From contig NZ_CP060488.1 in assembly GCF_014334015.1 (NCBI RefSeq), positions 950,501 through 1,014,500 on the forward strand: a stretch of 64,000 nt of DNA, written 5' to 3'. How positions within the stretch are numbered: position 1 is the stretch's first letter; every line of letters starts with the position of its first letter. Both the position numbers and the translations under genes were made by a program. The DNA is from Bacteroides sp. M10. GTDB lineage: Bacteria > Bacteroidota > Bacteroidia > Bacteroidales > Bacteroidaceae. Positions 38,601-46,507 of this stretch are shown in pieces. The notes below the pieces were generated by a model that saw nothing but the letters and a program-made list of their open reading frames with translations, had not been told where the DNA came from and did not search any database.

Positions 38601-38997
38601 TAACATCCATCATACCGTTGTTCACTCGTTTGTTTCCAACGATAGTGGCACCTTCGAGCATCACCGTCTCATCCTGCATAACAATATTAATCGTCATTTT
38701 TCCTTTTACAGGGATAGTTGCCTTCTTCATACCTATATACGTAGCCACCAGATTATCTCCGGCACGCGTCTCCACACGCATACTATAATTACCGTCCATA
38801 TCGGTAACTGCATTTCCTACCACACGTCCATCCTTGTTAACCAGCAATACATTCGCTCCCGGGAGAGGCAACTTGTCAATAGCTGCTGTCACTACACCCC
38901 GAATCACCACCTTTGTTTGTTGGGCAGATGAAAGTGCAGGCATACAACACAGTACTGTCAGAAGGATGAACTGATATACATATCTTCTCATTATCAT
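35665..38997 (-). CDS. SusC/RagA-like TonB-dependent transporter (pair 1)
   Basis: Outer-membrane importer of 1110 residues. It has a signal peptide ending near SSAQ, a CarboxypepD_reg-like domain (VIRGVVTAAIDKLPLPGANVLL), the plug with APDDIKEITVLKDAAATALYG and KAANGVLMITTKRG, and a long beta-barrel ending with a terminal TLGMSVTF strand. The residue pattern is canonical for SusC. It is the second gene of the operon, 30 bp after the four-repeat fasciclin gene, and precedes its SusD by 11 bp. Confidence 0.96.
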   Translation of the reverse strand: MIMRRYVYQFILLTVLCCMPALSSAQQTKVVIRGVVTAAIDKLPLPGANVLLVNKDGRVVGNAVTDMDGNYSMRVETRAGDNLVATYIGMKKATIPVKGKMTINIVMQDETVMLEGATIVGNKRVNNGMMDVSERDLTTAMSRISMSDLEDGMTAPSVEDALQGRIAGMDIAASSGDPGAGMSIRIRGTTSMTGSSQPLIVVDGFPYDVSVDDDFDFATADEEEYSQLLNVAPDDIKEITVLKDAAATALYGAKAANGVLMITTKRGTVSKPRISYTFKGTVISRPHGIETLSGDEYTTLIQEALMNSGKIYDPTADPEFAYDVNQPYYFYNYGANTNWYDEVTRTGFSQDHTASISGGGDKAQYRASIGYYNANSVVIGTGLDRINARLNVDYNISKQLKFSASMAYTRTDDRKNYISYFSTGQNATSMAFTRMPNMSVYEYNEIGLWTGNFFTPEESPQGKWNPGSSSGGVYNPVAMAKDGYFQTLSNNVVSNLSLIWRPLAWMRYQSDFSLNVSNNKKNAFLPQTATGRPWNEATVNRADDRDGEAFTIYTMNKVIFTPDLGKKHSFQGLLALTTSDKRSTNFRLTGGNLASPYLKDPSIPSRVTGASYLTSSTTLQQERSVGMMGSIQYSLLDRYIVNTTARYDGNSRFGKENRWGLFPSVSLRWRLSGEPFMKPWKKWLNELSLRASYGLNGSSPKTNNNYTHISLYDSYEYSYLGETGVYPANLELSNLKWQTTTQVNFGMNFAAFKNRLNIDVEVYQKRSKDQYFQNLSLPSTTGFTKADVNSGSMENKGFELSINTVPYRSKAWNISFNINLARNINSILDVPDQYPMQKGVLTTNGQYVRRFELGQPIGAIYGFRYKGVYLNDDQTIARDANGNKIYSYDASGKRTPVQMRFAYPTIDYQFKAGDAIYEDINHDGNIDYQDVVYLGNANPILTGGFGPNIRYKSVSVSAFFNFRYGNKVINKMGMSLQNMASYNNQSKAVLRRWRHPYEDEATAPTDLLPRAVYGSKNAYNYLGSDRFVEDGSFLRFKTLTVKYTFDKKQLKNTFLQSCQIWTTLSNLYVWTNYSGMDPEIALTGGAFKMGEDNSRIPRSFTATLGMSVTF

Positions 38998-39027
38998 TGT
39001 GTTTAATTAGGTAAATATTAGATTCAA

Positions 39028-41448
39028 TTATTCTTTGGGATGTGTTGTAAACCCAATGATGCCATCCACGGCATGTATCACAGACAAGGGGCCTACATAG
39101 TTACTCTTACCAGATTCACGTACGACATTGACCGGTGCATATCCCTCCACCTGAAGCCAGTCGTTCTTGGTTATATCCCGGAAACGGAAAGTCAAACTAT
39201 TGTCTGCCTGTTTGGATACGACCACCGCAGTGGTGACCGACCATAAATCCAGCTCGCTATCCGTCAGTTTGTAGACAGTATTCAATGCAAGGCTTTCATT
39301 CTTTCCCGGTTCTATATAAGGCATTCCATCATCCGGCACTACTGTTCCGGTAAGAAAACAAAGTTGTATGAAACGTTCTACCATCGATTTGTCTTCCGAT
39401 TCAAAAGCATCACTGCCGCTGGGTAAAGCGGGAAGAAGATCCGAACCCACCGCATTTTGTATCGCTTCGTCCGTAGGAATCAGAACTGTATAATTAGTAC
39501 TTTCTCTGATAAAAGAAGGAGAACTCCCTCCATAGACTCTATCCATATATTGCTTGAATAAACGACAGTCACTATTTTCCTGTGCATACATGGTGATACG
39601 GTCGTAAAGTTTAGGAACGGTAAATGCAGCCGTACCACCACTGTTGCGCGGACTGTATTCGATCATTGTTCCGTTTGTAATGCGGAAAACATGACCGTTG
39701 ATATAGTCAAAATCGACTTCTTCCACCTCTACTTCCGTACCATCAAGGATGTTGCCCAAGCCTTGCAGTTTGTTATCCCTGAAGCGTATCATATCTCCAT
39801 AGATATTTACCGCATAGCCATATCCGTCGTAAGACAGTTGGGGAAATCCGGCAAAATCATCCAGTTCCGTCAATCCCTTCGTACGTTTAAACACACACGA
39901 ACGGAGCAACCTTTTCATGCGGTCTTCCGCATCGGCAGAAGCAGTCAGATTTTCATTCAGAAATTTATTATTCACTTCGTCATAAGAGAATCCGTCCGCT
40001 TTCAGCAATTCGTCCGAAGGAAGTACCATGATATAATCTACTTCTTTATCTCCCGTCAACTTACTTTTGGTCATCTCCGGTATCCAATCGTTGATAAAAA
40101 ACTTCTCGTAGGCTATATTTGCCAAGTTACGACAGTCTTTATTCAGCAGGATTTCGGAATAAACAGTGGTGAAGTATTTGCTCTGCACGATTTCTTTCGT
40201 ATCATACAGTACACCGTTGCTGGCAAAGCTGCTCTTTGTTACACAAGCATCAAAATCCGGCCCGTCTTTTCCTTCACCATTCAGATACTCTTCATTGGAG
40301 TTCTGTTCCGAGGCAAAGTGCGAAGGCCATACAATACGCGGCACCATGTGGGCTTTCAGGAAATAGGTCAATGCGGTCAGTGAAAGTTCTGACAAGTCAC
40401 CCACCTCGGCACGTTCGCACAACATTTCCGCAAACCGTTGCACAGACTCGTTGGAAGGAACAAGCAGGGTATATCCATGTTGTTCCGTCGTACCGCTTTC
40501 CGTACCTTTATAATCTTCATTATTTAATAAATAAGGCAAGTTTTGATAAGTCTTGCAATAAACTGCAGAGATATTACGATCCGGATAAAGTTTCTTATAA
40601 ACTTCGGTTGTATTTTCACCCAACAAGTAAGAGACAAACAGATAGGAACTTCCTACTTTCGTTTCTAAAATCTTGCGGAAGGATTCATGCTCGTCCCTTC
40701 TCAACATCTCATCCAGGTTATCCAATGGCAAATTAACTGCATCCACCTCGTGGATAATTCCATTTTCGGCATACATATCTTTATTCAATACGCTTCCGGC
40801 AGCAGCATTCAATCCTGAATAGGCGGCATCCGGAAAGAATTTCTCATAATCGGTTGCAGTTAACAGATTACCCGTAAAATAAGAATCGGTGAAAATGGGT
40901 AAAAACTTATAAGGAGTAACAACAGCCGTCACATCGGCAGGACTGTCTACCACCCACTGTTCCACTCCGTCGATAGTCTCCTTATAAAGTGCCTTATAAT
41001 AAGAGGAGCGTTTTTTGATAGAAGTCCCGGTTTCCCAAATACCACTATTCAAGACATCTCCCAGGCGGGCAGTCTCGAAACGGTTGAATACCATCGAATA
41101 AGCGACAATTTGTGTCAGTACATCCACGGGAACTTCATCAACAGAAGTATAATTGTGTTCAGAGAGGAATTTGCGGAAAGCATCATCGTTCGGGGCAAAT
41201 ACAGTATAATTACCTGCTCCTTTGAGGATGGAACTATACAACGTCTTATCCGCCGCATGCAAATACATGGAGAAATTACCTTTCCCTGCCAATACATCAT
41301 AAATAGGTGGCTCCAACCACGAAGGACGTTCATACTGTTCCTCCGTATCGGTACAACCTGCCAGCAATAGCAACATCAACATGACCAGGCCGCAAGTTAC
41401 CAACCGGCTGAAACGTTTCTTGCATAAACCAAATAACGTGTGTATCAT
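39028..41448 (-). CDS. Four-repeat fasciclin (FAS1) lipoprotein, first gene of the SusCD operon
   Basis: An 806-residue lipoprotein (lipobox LLAGC followed by TDTEEQYE) made of four FAS1-like repeats. Each shows the strand-turn motif of the fold: YTVFAPNDDAFRKFL near 80, YTLLVPSNESVQRFAEM near 325, YIMVLPSDELLKADG near 475 and YTVLIPTDEAIQNAVG near 650. Repeats 1 and 4 end in a recognisable HAVDG/EVDAV-type segment. It is longer than the two other fasciclin proteins of the operon and lacks their C-terminal beta domain. Position first after the regulated promoter suggests high expression. A surface scaffold or glycan-binding role is inferred; no biochemical function can be read. Confidence 0.85.
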   Translation of the reverse strand: MIHTLFGLCKKRFSRLVTCGLVMLMLLLLAGCTDTEEQYERPSWLEPPIYDVLAGKGNFSMYLHAADKTLYSSILKGAGNYTVFAPNDDAFRKFLSEHNYTSVDEVPVDVLTQIVAYSMVFNRFETARLGDVLNSGIWETGTSIKKRSSYYKALYKETIDGVEQWVVDSPADVTAVVTPYKFLPIFTDSYFTGNLLTATDYEKFFPDAAYSGLNAAAGSVLNKDMYAENGIIHEVDAVNLPLDNLDEMLRRDEHESFRKILETKVGSSYLFVSYLLGENTTEVYKKLYPDRNISAVYCKTYQNLPYLLNNEDYKGTESGTTEQHGYTLLVPSNESVQRFAEMLCERAEVGDLSELSLTALTYFLKAHMVPRIVWPSHFASEQNSNEEYLNGEGKDGPDFDACVTKSSFASNGVLYDTKEIVQSKYFTTVYSEILLNKDCRNLANIAYEKFFINDWIPEMTKSKLTGDKEVDYIMVLPSDELLKADGFSYDEVNNKFLNENLTASADAEDRMKRLLRSCVFKRTKGLTELDDFAGFPQLSYDGYGYAVNIYGDMIRFRDNKLQGLGNILDGTEVEVEEVDFDYINGHVFRITNGTMIEYSPRNSGGTAAFTVPKLYDRITMYAQENSDCRLFKQYMDRVYGGSSPSFIRESTNYTVLIPTDEAIQNAVGSDLLPALPSGSDAFESEDKSMVERFIQLCFLTGTVVPDDGMPYIEPGKNESLALNTVYKLTDSELDLWSVTTAVVVSKQADNSLTFRFRDITKNDWLQVEGYAPVNVVRESGKSNYVGPLSVIHAVDGIIGFTTHPKE

Positions 41449-41494
41449 AGTCTTAAAATTAAAATAGAGTTATCAACAAGATTTTATTATACGG

Positions 41495-41549
41495 CAAAGA
41501 TAAGACTGCACATCCCTGTCAGGAATGGACATTTGTACTTTTGTATGGA
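41495..41549 (-). promoter_or_regulatory. Promoter and putative HTCS operator of the SusCD/fasciclin operon
   Basis: Read on the minus strand: TCCAT (41549-41545), 15 bp with GTAC at spacer positions 7-10, TCCAT (41529-41525), 22 bp, then a perfect -7 box TATCTTTG (41502-41495). The leader to the ATG at 41448 is about 40 nt. The same layout occurs before four other PUL transcription units in the window, one of which has lost the distal TCCAT. Confidence 0.75.
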
Positions 41550-41601
41550 CTATCAATGTACCCCATCCTGAAGGGATTCTAACTGCGAATATCTAATAAG
41601 G

Positions 41602-41626
41602 ATGGACTTTTTATGTGATCCATGGA
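41602..41626 (-). promoter_or_regulatory. Extra distal TCCAT-N15-TCCAT site
   Basis: A second minus-strand direct repeat (41626-41622 and 41606-41602) with the same 15-bp spacer lies 77 bp upstream of the first. No -7 box follows at 22 bp and the central GTAC is missing. It may be an auxiliary activator site serving either divergent promoter. Confidence 0.5.
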
Positions 41627-41661
41627 CATTCTATCACAAGCAGTCAATATACAAGAAATAA

Positions 41662-41716
41662 TCCATGCTTTCGTACAGCACTCCATTCGCCTCTCCAATA
41701 AAAGCCGCTAATTTAG
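41662..41716 (+). promoter_or_regulatory. Promoter and putative HTCS operator of the GH28-PL11 operon
   Basis: TCCAT (41662-41666), 15 bp with GTAC at positions 7-10, TCCAT (41682-41686), 22 bp, then TAATTTAG (41709-41716), one base off the -7 consensus. The leader to the ATG at 41775 is about 50 nt. The imperfect -7 suits an activator-dependent promoter. Confidence 0.75.
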
Positions 41717-41774
41717 TCGAAAAAATTACGTAGACAATATTTCTTAGAAATCTTAATCACCAAAAGTTTATCAA

Positions 41775-43265
41775 ATGAGAATAAACAGCATTCTTACTTC
41801 CCTCTTAACCGGTGTACTCCTGACAGCCTGCAATCCCGGCAAACAGACTCATCACACCTATGACTGGGGAAAACTGCCACAGCAAGTGGACTTGAGTTGG
41901 GCAGACAGCGTCGGCAGCCGACAGCACCCGGACGGAAGAATTATATCCGCCAACTCTTTCGGCGCAGTAGCCGACAGCACCCGGCTTAGTACGGAAGCTA
42001 TTCAAAAGGCGATTGACGAATGTTCCGCTGCAGGGGGCGGAACCGTGATACTGGCTCCCGGACACTACCTGGTGGGAGCTCTGTTTATCAAAAGCGGTGT
42101 CAACCTGCAACTGGATAAGGGGGTGACCTTACTCGCTTCTACCGATATAAACAACTATCCCGAGTTCCGTTCGCGCATCGCCGGTATTGAAATGATATGG
42201 CCGTCGGCCGTTCTTAATGTCATCAAGCAGAAGAATGTAGCTATCAGTGGCGAGGGAATGATTGACTGCCGTGGAAAGAAGTTTTGGGATCAATACTGGA
42301 GCATGCGCAGGGAGTACGAAAAGAAAGGTTTGCGCTGGGCTGTGGATTATGATTGCAAGCGTGTACGTGGTATCTTGGTCGAACGGAGCACAGACGTGAC
42401 TTTAAAGGACTTCACCCTGATGCGTACCGGTTTTTGGGCTTGTCAGATTCTCTACTCCGATTATTGCAGTATCAACGGACTCACCATTAACAATAATATC
42501 GGCGGACGCGGACCGAGCACAGATGGAGTGGATATAGATTCCTCTACCAATATATTGATAGAAAACTGTATGATAGACTGCAATGATGATAATATCTGCC
42601 TGAAATCGGGCAGAGACACAGACGGGCTGCGCGTCAACCGCCCGACGGAGAATGTAGTCATACGTAACTGTACCACCCGCAAAGGTGCGGGACTTATCAC
42701 CTGCGGAAGCGAAACTTCCGGCGGCATACGAAATATCCTGGGACACGACCTCACAGCCCAAGGCACCTGGAGTGTATTAAGACTAAAGAGTGCCATGAAC
42801 CGTGGCGGAATCATAGAAAATATCTATATTACCCGTGTCAAGGCAGACAGTGTACGCAATGTACTGGCCGCTGATCTGAACTGGAATCCGCAATATAGTT
42901 ACAGTACCCTGCCCGAAGAATATTCGCACAAAGAAATCCCCGAGCACTGGAAAATACTGCTCACTCCGGTAGCGCCCGAAGAAAAGGGGTATCCGAAATT
43001 CCGTAACGTCTATCTTTCGCATGTCAAAGCCACCAACGTCAGAGAGTTTATCTCCGCATCGGGATGGAACGATACATTACGTCTGGAGAATTTCTTCCTG
43101 TATGCCATCGAAGCACAGGCACAGAAAGCAGGACGAATCCGATATAGCAGAAACTTTAATCTGGCGGAAATTATGTTGGATACCAAGGACAACACCACTA
43201 TTGCATCCGAGAACAACGATCAATGTAATATCCATCTGAAAAGTATGCCTTCCGGAAATTTATAG
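41775..43265 (+). CDS. GH28 polygalacturonase/rhamnogalacturonase-type hydrolase, lipoprotein
   Basis: Hydrolyses alpha-galacturonosyl links in pectin; by context the rhamnogalacturonan backbone or its oligosaccharides. It has 496 residues, lipobox LLTAC followed by NPGK, and a right-handed beta-helix with the pectinase N-terminus (SFGAVADSTRLSTEAIQKAID, GGGTVILAPGHYLVG). The catalytic region reads STDGVDID and NDDNICLKSG, corresponding to the NTDG and DD blocks of GH28. The later LRLKS corresponds to RIK, while the usual GHG loop reads ITCGSE, so the subsite differs from classic polygalacturonases. It starts the + strand operon with PL11 19 bp downstream. Confidence 0.9.
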   Translation: MRINSILTSLLTGVLLTACNPGKQTHHTYDWGKLPQQVDLSWADSVGSRQHPDGRIISANSFGAVADSTRLSTEAIQKAIDECSAAGGGTVILAPGHYLVGALFIKSGVNLQLDKGVTLLASTDINNYPEFRSRIAGIEMIWPSAVLNVIKQKNVAISGEGMIDCRGKKFWDQYWSMRREYEKKGLRWAVDYDCKRVRGILVERSTDVTLKDFTLMRTGFWACQILYSDYCSINGLTINNNIGGRGPSTDGVDIDSSTNILIENCMIDCNDDNICLKSGRDTDGLRVNRPTENVVIRNCTTRKGAGLITCGSETSGGIRNILGHDLTAQGTWSVLRLKSAMNRGGIIENIYITRVKADSVRNVLAADLNWNPQYSYSTLPEEYSHKEIPEHWKILLTPVAPEEKGYPKFRNVYLSHVKATNVREFISASGWNDTLRLENFFLYAIEAQAQKAGRIRYSRNFNLAEIMLDTKDNTTIASENNDQCNIHLKSMPSGNL

Positions 43266-43284
43266 AAACTAAAAATAATTTGGT

Positions 43285-45177
43285 ATGAAAAGATATATTT
43301 ACCGGTTGATGTGCGTATTCGCATTATCATCCACATGGACAGCAAATGCCCAACCCAACTATAACTATTCAAAACTACAAAAGGAGAAACTCGGACGCGG
43401 TGTAGTTGCCATCCGTGAAAGTCCCTCGACAGTAGTAGTCTCATGGCGGTATCTTTCTTCAGATCCGATGGAAACGGCTTTCAATGTATATCGTGGCGGT
43501 AAGAAGCTGACTGCTCAACCGGTGGTCACGGGTACTTTGTTCCGTGACGAGAATAGCAGTCTGGAAACGGCGGCATACGAAGTACGCCCCGTACTGAAAG
43601 GAAAAGAGACGCATCACATTGACGGCAAATACACGCTTCCCGCCAACGCCCCTCTCGGTTACCTGCAAATTCCATTGCAGAAGCCTGCCGACGGTGTGAC
43701 TCCGGCAGGAGATACCTATACGTACAGTCCGAATGATGCTTCTATTGGTGACGTAGATGGTGACGGTGAATATGAAATCATCCTGAAGTGGGAACCCAAC
43801 AACGCAAAAGATAATTCTCATGACGGATATACAGGCGAAGTATATTTTGACTGCTACCGGCTGAACGGCGAGCAACTATGGCGCATCAACCTGGGAAAGA
43901 ACATACGTGCCGGAGCACACTACACCCAATTCATGGTGTATGATCTCAATGGCGACGGCAAAGCGGAAGTAGTGATGCGTACTTCGGACGGAACGGTAGA
44001 CGGCAAAGGAAAAGTGCTAGGAAATGCCAAAGCCGACTATCGCGAGCCCGGCGTATTTGATAAGAAAAAGAATAAACTTACTCGTCAGGGACGCATACTG
44101 GAAGGTAACGAATATCTGACCGTATTCTCCGGACTTACCGGTGAAGCACTTTACACTACTGACTATATCCCTGCCCGTGGAAATCCCAAAGACTGGGGTG
44201 ATACGCGTGCCAACCGCAGCGACCGTTTTCTCGCCTGCATCGCTTATCTGGACGGTGTTCGTCCCAGCGTAGTGATGTGCCGCGGTTACTACACGCGTAT
44301 CGTACTGGCTGCCTTCAACTGGGATGGAAAGAAACTGAATAAGCATTGGGTATTCGATACAAACATCCCCGGAAATGAAAAGTATGCCAAACAAGGAAAC
44401 CATAATCTCCGTGTAGGAGACATAGACGGTGACGGGTGTGATGAAATCATCTACGGTTCGTGCACCATCGACCATAATGGCAAAGGGCTCTACTCTACCG
44501 GCCTCGGACATGGCGATGCCATTCAACTGACTCAAATAGACCCTGCCCGCAAAGGTCTGCAAGTATGGGCCTGCCACGAAAACAAACGTGACGGCAGTAC
44601 TTATCGGGATGCTGCCACCGGAGAAATCATCCTGCAACTCAAGAGTACCCGGGATATAGGCCGTTGTATGGCCGCTGACATCGACCCGACGAATCCGGGA
44701 GTGGAATTATGGTCACCGGGAACAGGCGGCATCATCAATTTCAAAGGGGAACTGATTGCTCCGAAGACTAAAAACTTCCCTGTTAACATGGCTGTTTGGT
44801 GGGATGGTGATTTATTGCGTGAAGTATTGGATAAAACCCGCATCAGCAAATATGACTGGGAACAGAAATGCTTTATCCCGTTTGTCGAGTTTGAAGGAGT
44901 TGCTTCCAATAACAGTACGAAAGCCACCCCCTGCCTGCAAGGAGATATCCTCGGTGATTGGCGCGAAGAAGTCCTTTTCCGCTCCGAAGATAACAACTCC
45001 CTGCATTTATATGTATCAACAATTCCAACAGAATATCGTTTCCATACTTTCCTGGAAGATCCGATATACAGAATCAGCATCGCCACCCAAAATGTAGGAT
45101 ATAACCAACCCACCCAACCCGGATTCTATTTCGGCACGGACTTAAAAGGAACTTTCAGAGGATATCAGTTCAAATAA
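43285..45177 (+). CDS. PL11 rhamnogalacturonan lyase (copy 1, signal peptidase I type)
   Basis: Cleaves the rhamnose-galacturonate backbone of RG-I by beta-elimination. It has 630 residues with a plain signal peptide (cut after TANA), so it should be periplasmic or secreted. After a short fibronectin-like N-terminus (VVVSWRYLSSDPMETAFNVYRGG) comes the eight-bladed propeller with calcium-binding loops of DxDGDG type (IGDVDGDGEYEIILKW, YDLNGDGKAEVVMRT, VGDIDGDGCDEIIYG). It also has the family end SIATQNVGYNQPTQPGFYFGTDLK. It is the second gene of the GH28 operon. The downstream repeat cluster and hairpin separate it from the convergent CE12 gene. Two further PL11 genes in this window are lipoproteins. 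Confidence 0.95.
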   Translation: MKRYIYRLMCVFALSSTWTANAQPNYNYSKLQKEKLGRGVVAIRESPSTVVVSWRYLSSDPMETAFNVYRGGKKLTAQPVVTGTLFRDENSSLETAAYEVRPVLKGKETHHIDGKYTLPANAPLGYLQIPLQKPADGVTPAGDTYTYSPNDASIGDVDGDGEYEIILKWEPNNAKDNSHDGYTGEVYFDCYRLNGEQLWRINLGKNIRAGAHYTQFMVYDLNGDGKAEVVMRTSDGTVDGKGKVLGNAKADYREPGVFDKKKNKLTRQGRILEGNEYLTVFSGLTGEALYTTDYIPARGNPKDWGDTRANRSDRFLACIAYLDGVRPSVVMCRGYYTRIVLAAFNWDGKKLNKHWVFDTNIPGNEKYAKQGNHNLRVGDIDGDGCDEIIYGSCTIDHNGKGLYSTGLGHGDAIQLTQIDPARKGLQVWACHENKRDGSTYRDAATGEIILQLKSTRDIGRCMAADIDPTNPGVELWSPGTGGIINFKGELIAPKTKNFPVNMAVWWDGDLLREVLDKTRISKYDWEQKCFIPFVEFEGVASNNSTKATPCLQGDILGDWREEVLFRSEDNNSLHLYVSTIPTEYRFHTFLEDPIYRISIATQNVGYNQPTQPGFYFGTDLKGTFRGYQFK

Positions 45178-45209
45178 TAGTAAACAAAGAAAATTTATTC
45201 ATGAATTTA

Positions 45210-45299
45210 TTCGTCTGACAGCTGTTTATTTTTCGTCTGACAACTGTTAGACGAAAGAATAACAACTGTCAGACGAAAGTTTAACAGTTGTCAGACGAA
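45210..45299. repeat. Cluster of four inverted 17-bp repeats (REP-like)
   Basis: The unit TTCGTCTGACAACTGTT occurs at 45210 (one change) and 45232 on +, and in reverse complement at 45261 (one change) and 45283. Units 1/4 and 2/3 can pair as nested stems. Unit 2 is followed by AGACGAA, which makes a short internal palindrome. It lies between convergent PL11 and CE12 genes. Confidence 0.8.
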
Positions 45300-45383
45300 T
45301 AGAATTATGCAGCTCTAGGGATAAATTCTTTAGATGCTAGAAACAAATAGATGCTGATTGGAACTAATTCTGAACGATACGAA

Positions 45384-45414
45384 AACGGCTCATGTCTCGA
45401 AAACATGAGCCGTT
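45384..45414 (-). terminator. Terminator of the CE12 gene
   Basis: Perfect 12-bp stem (45384-45395 with 45403-45414, arm AACGGCTCATGT). On the minus strand it is followed by TTTTCGTA. It lies about 60 bp beyond the CE12 stop. Confidence 0.7.
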
Positions 45415-45473
45415 CCAGCGTTGTGGTGGGAATTATGGTTTTTCTATGTCTGCTATTCAAATGACGTTTCCTG

Positions 45474-46409
45474 CTAGATTGCCGGACTTCCGTAAGTGAC
45501 ACCTTCATCTTCCATAATCTTTATCAACTTGTTTTTAATCTCCGGTTTGGGACCATATTGCCCTGTACGTACAAGCACTGTGCATTTCTTCTTTGCCGGA
45601 ATCGCTTTCAAAGCCTCATCCAAGGTGAAGAAATCACCGCTTCCGTCCGTGGCCACCACATAATCGAAGTGACGGATATATTTCTCCAGTTCGGGAATTT
45701 TCTTGCCGACCGCATCAATCGCCATTCCGGCAAATACGCGGGAACCTTTGATATTCAGATGTGTATCATCTTTCTTTCCAGCCCACATATACAGTTCTTT
45801 CGATTTCTCCGGCCCCATCTGTTGCACCAGATCATGAGTCATCTTGTTCATATCAATGAAGACCACATTCAGTTCTTCAGCTATCTGTTTAGGAGAAAGA
45901 AGATAGTCACCATGCGTATCAGAGAGTGAATCGGTAAAGTTCCCCGCTTCGTCCTGGCAGAACTTGCGGCGGACAATAGAATTGAAAAGAACAGGAATAC
46001 CGCCTTTCGCACGGGTTTCATTCACAAACTTACGCAGATTATCGTCAAACGTGCCGCCCGGTTCGGTATAGAGTTTCGGATTGTCTTTCTTTTCGTCATT
46101 ATGTCCGAACTGGATAAATACATAGTCGCCCGGTTTTATCTGATTGACTACACGCGTCCATCTTTTCTCGTCGATAAAACTCTTCGTGCTGCGTCCACTA
46201 GCTGCATGATTGGCAACTACCACTTTGTCAGTTGGGAAAAAGCTGCCTAGCATCATTCCCCATCCACGTTCCTTGCTTCGCGGGCTCTTCGCGAGATTTC
46301 TATTTGCCATGGTTGAGTCACCAACCATATAAATTGTTACCGGAGAATTGTCTGTAATAGCGGAAGTAAGAAGTATAAGAGCCGCTAGAAAAAGGAGTTT
46401 CATTTTCAT
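45474..46409 (-). CDS. CE12 rhamnogalacturonan acetylesterase with truncated CE8 (pectinesterase) tail
   Basis: Removes acetyl groups from RG-I galacturonate. Residues about 20-235 form an SGNH esterase of family CE12: block I VGDSTMANR, then VVANHAASGRSTKSF, the FIQFGHND block and DDTHLN near the end. From residue 245, HFDYVVATDGSGDFFTLDEALKAIP and CTVLVRTGQYGPK match the first two strands of a CE8 pectin methylesterase beta-helix, but the protein stops about 60 residues into it. In full-length CE12-CE8 enzymes several hundred residues with the catalytic aspartates would follow. The esterase domain itself is complete. A plain signal peptide predicts a periplasmic enzyme. It lies 98 bp behind the fimbrillin-like operon on the same strand and may be its last gene. 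Confidence 0.85.
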   Translation of the reverse strand: MKMKLLFLAALILLTSAITDNSPVTIYMVGDSTMANRNLAKSPRSKERGWGMMLGSFFPTDKVVVANHAASGRSTKSFIDEKRWTRVVNQIKPGDYVFIQFGHNDEKKDNPKLYTEPGGTFDDNLRKFVNETRAKGGIPVLFNSIVRRKFCQDEAGNFTDSLSDTHGDYLLSPKQIAEELNVVFIDMNKMTHDLVQQMGPEKSKELYMWAGKKDDTHLNIKGSRVFAGMAIDAVGKKIPELEKYIRHFDYVVATDGSGDFFTLDEALKAIPAKKKCTVLVRTGQYGPKPEIKNKLIKIMEDEGVTYGSPAI

Positions 46410-46434
46410 AATTTTGATTCATTTAAGTGTAACA

Positions 46435-46480
46435 TAGTTCTCATGCGAAATACCTTCAAGACATCCCAGCATGAGAACTA
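46435..46480. repeat. 12-bp inverted repeat between fimbrillin-like operon and CE12
   Basis: TAGTTCTCATGC (46435-46446) pairs perfectly with its complement at 46469-46480 around a 22-nt loop. There is no T run, so it may be an attenuating stem or a protein site controlling how much transcription continues into CE12. Confidence 0.5.
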
Positions 46481-46507
46481 ACATTTAATATATATCTTTT
46501 GTGGTTT

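Noticed and set aside
45210..45299. Possible CRISPR array
   Set aside because: Units alternate in orientation and spacers are only 5-13 bp and similar; no cas genes are present. Fits a REP-like cluster instead.
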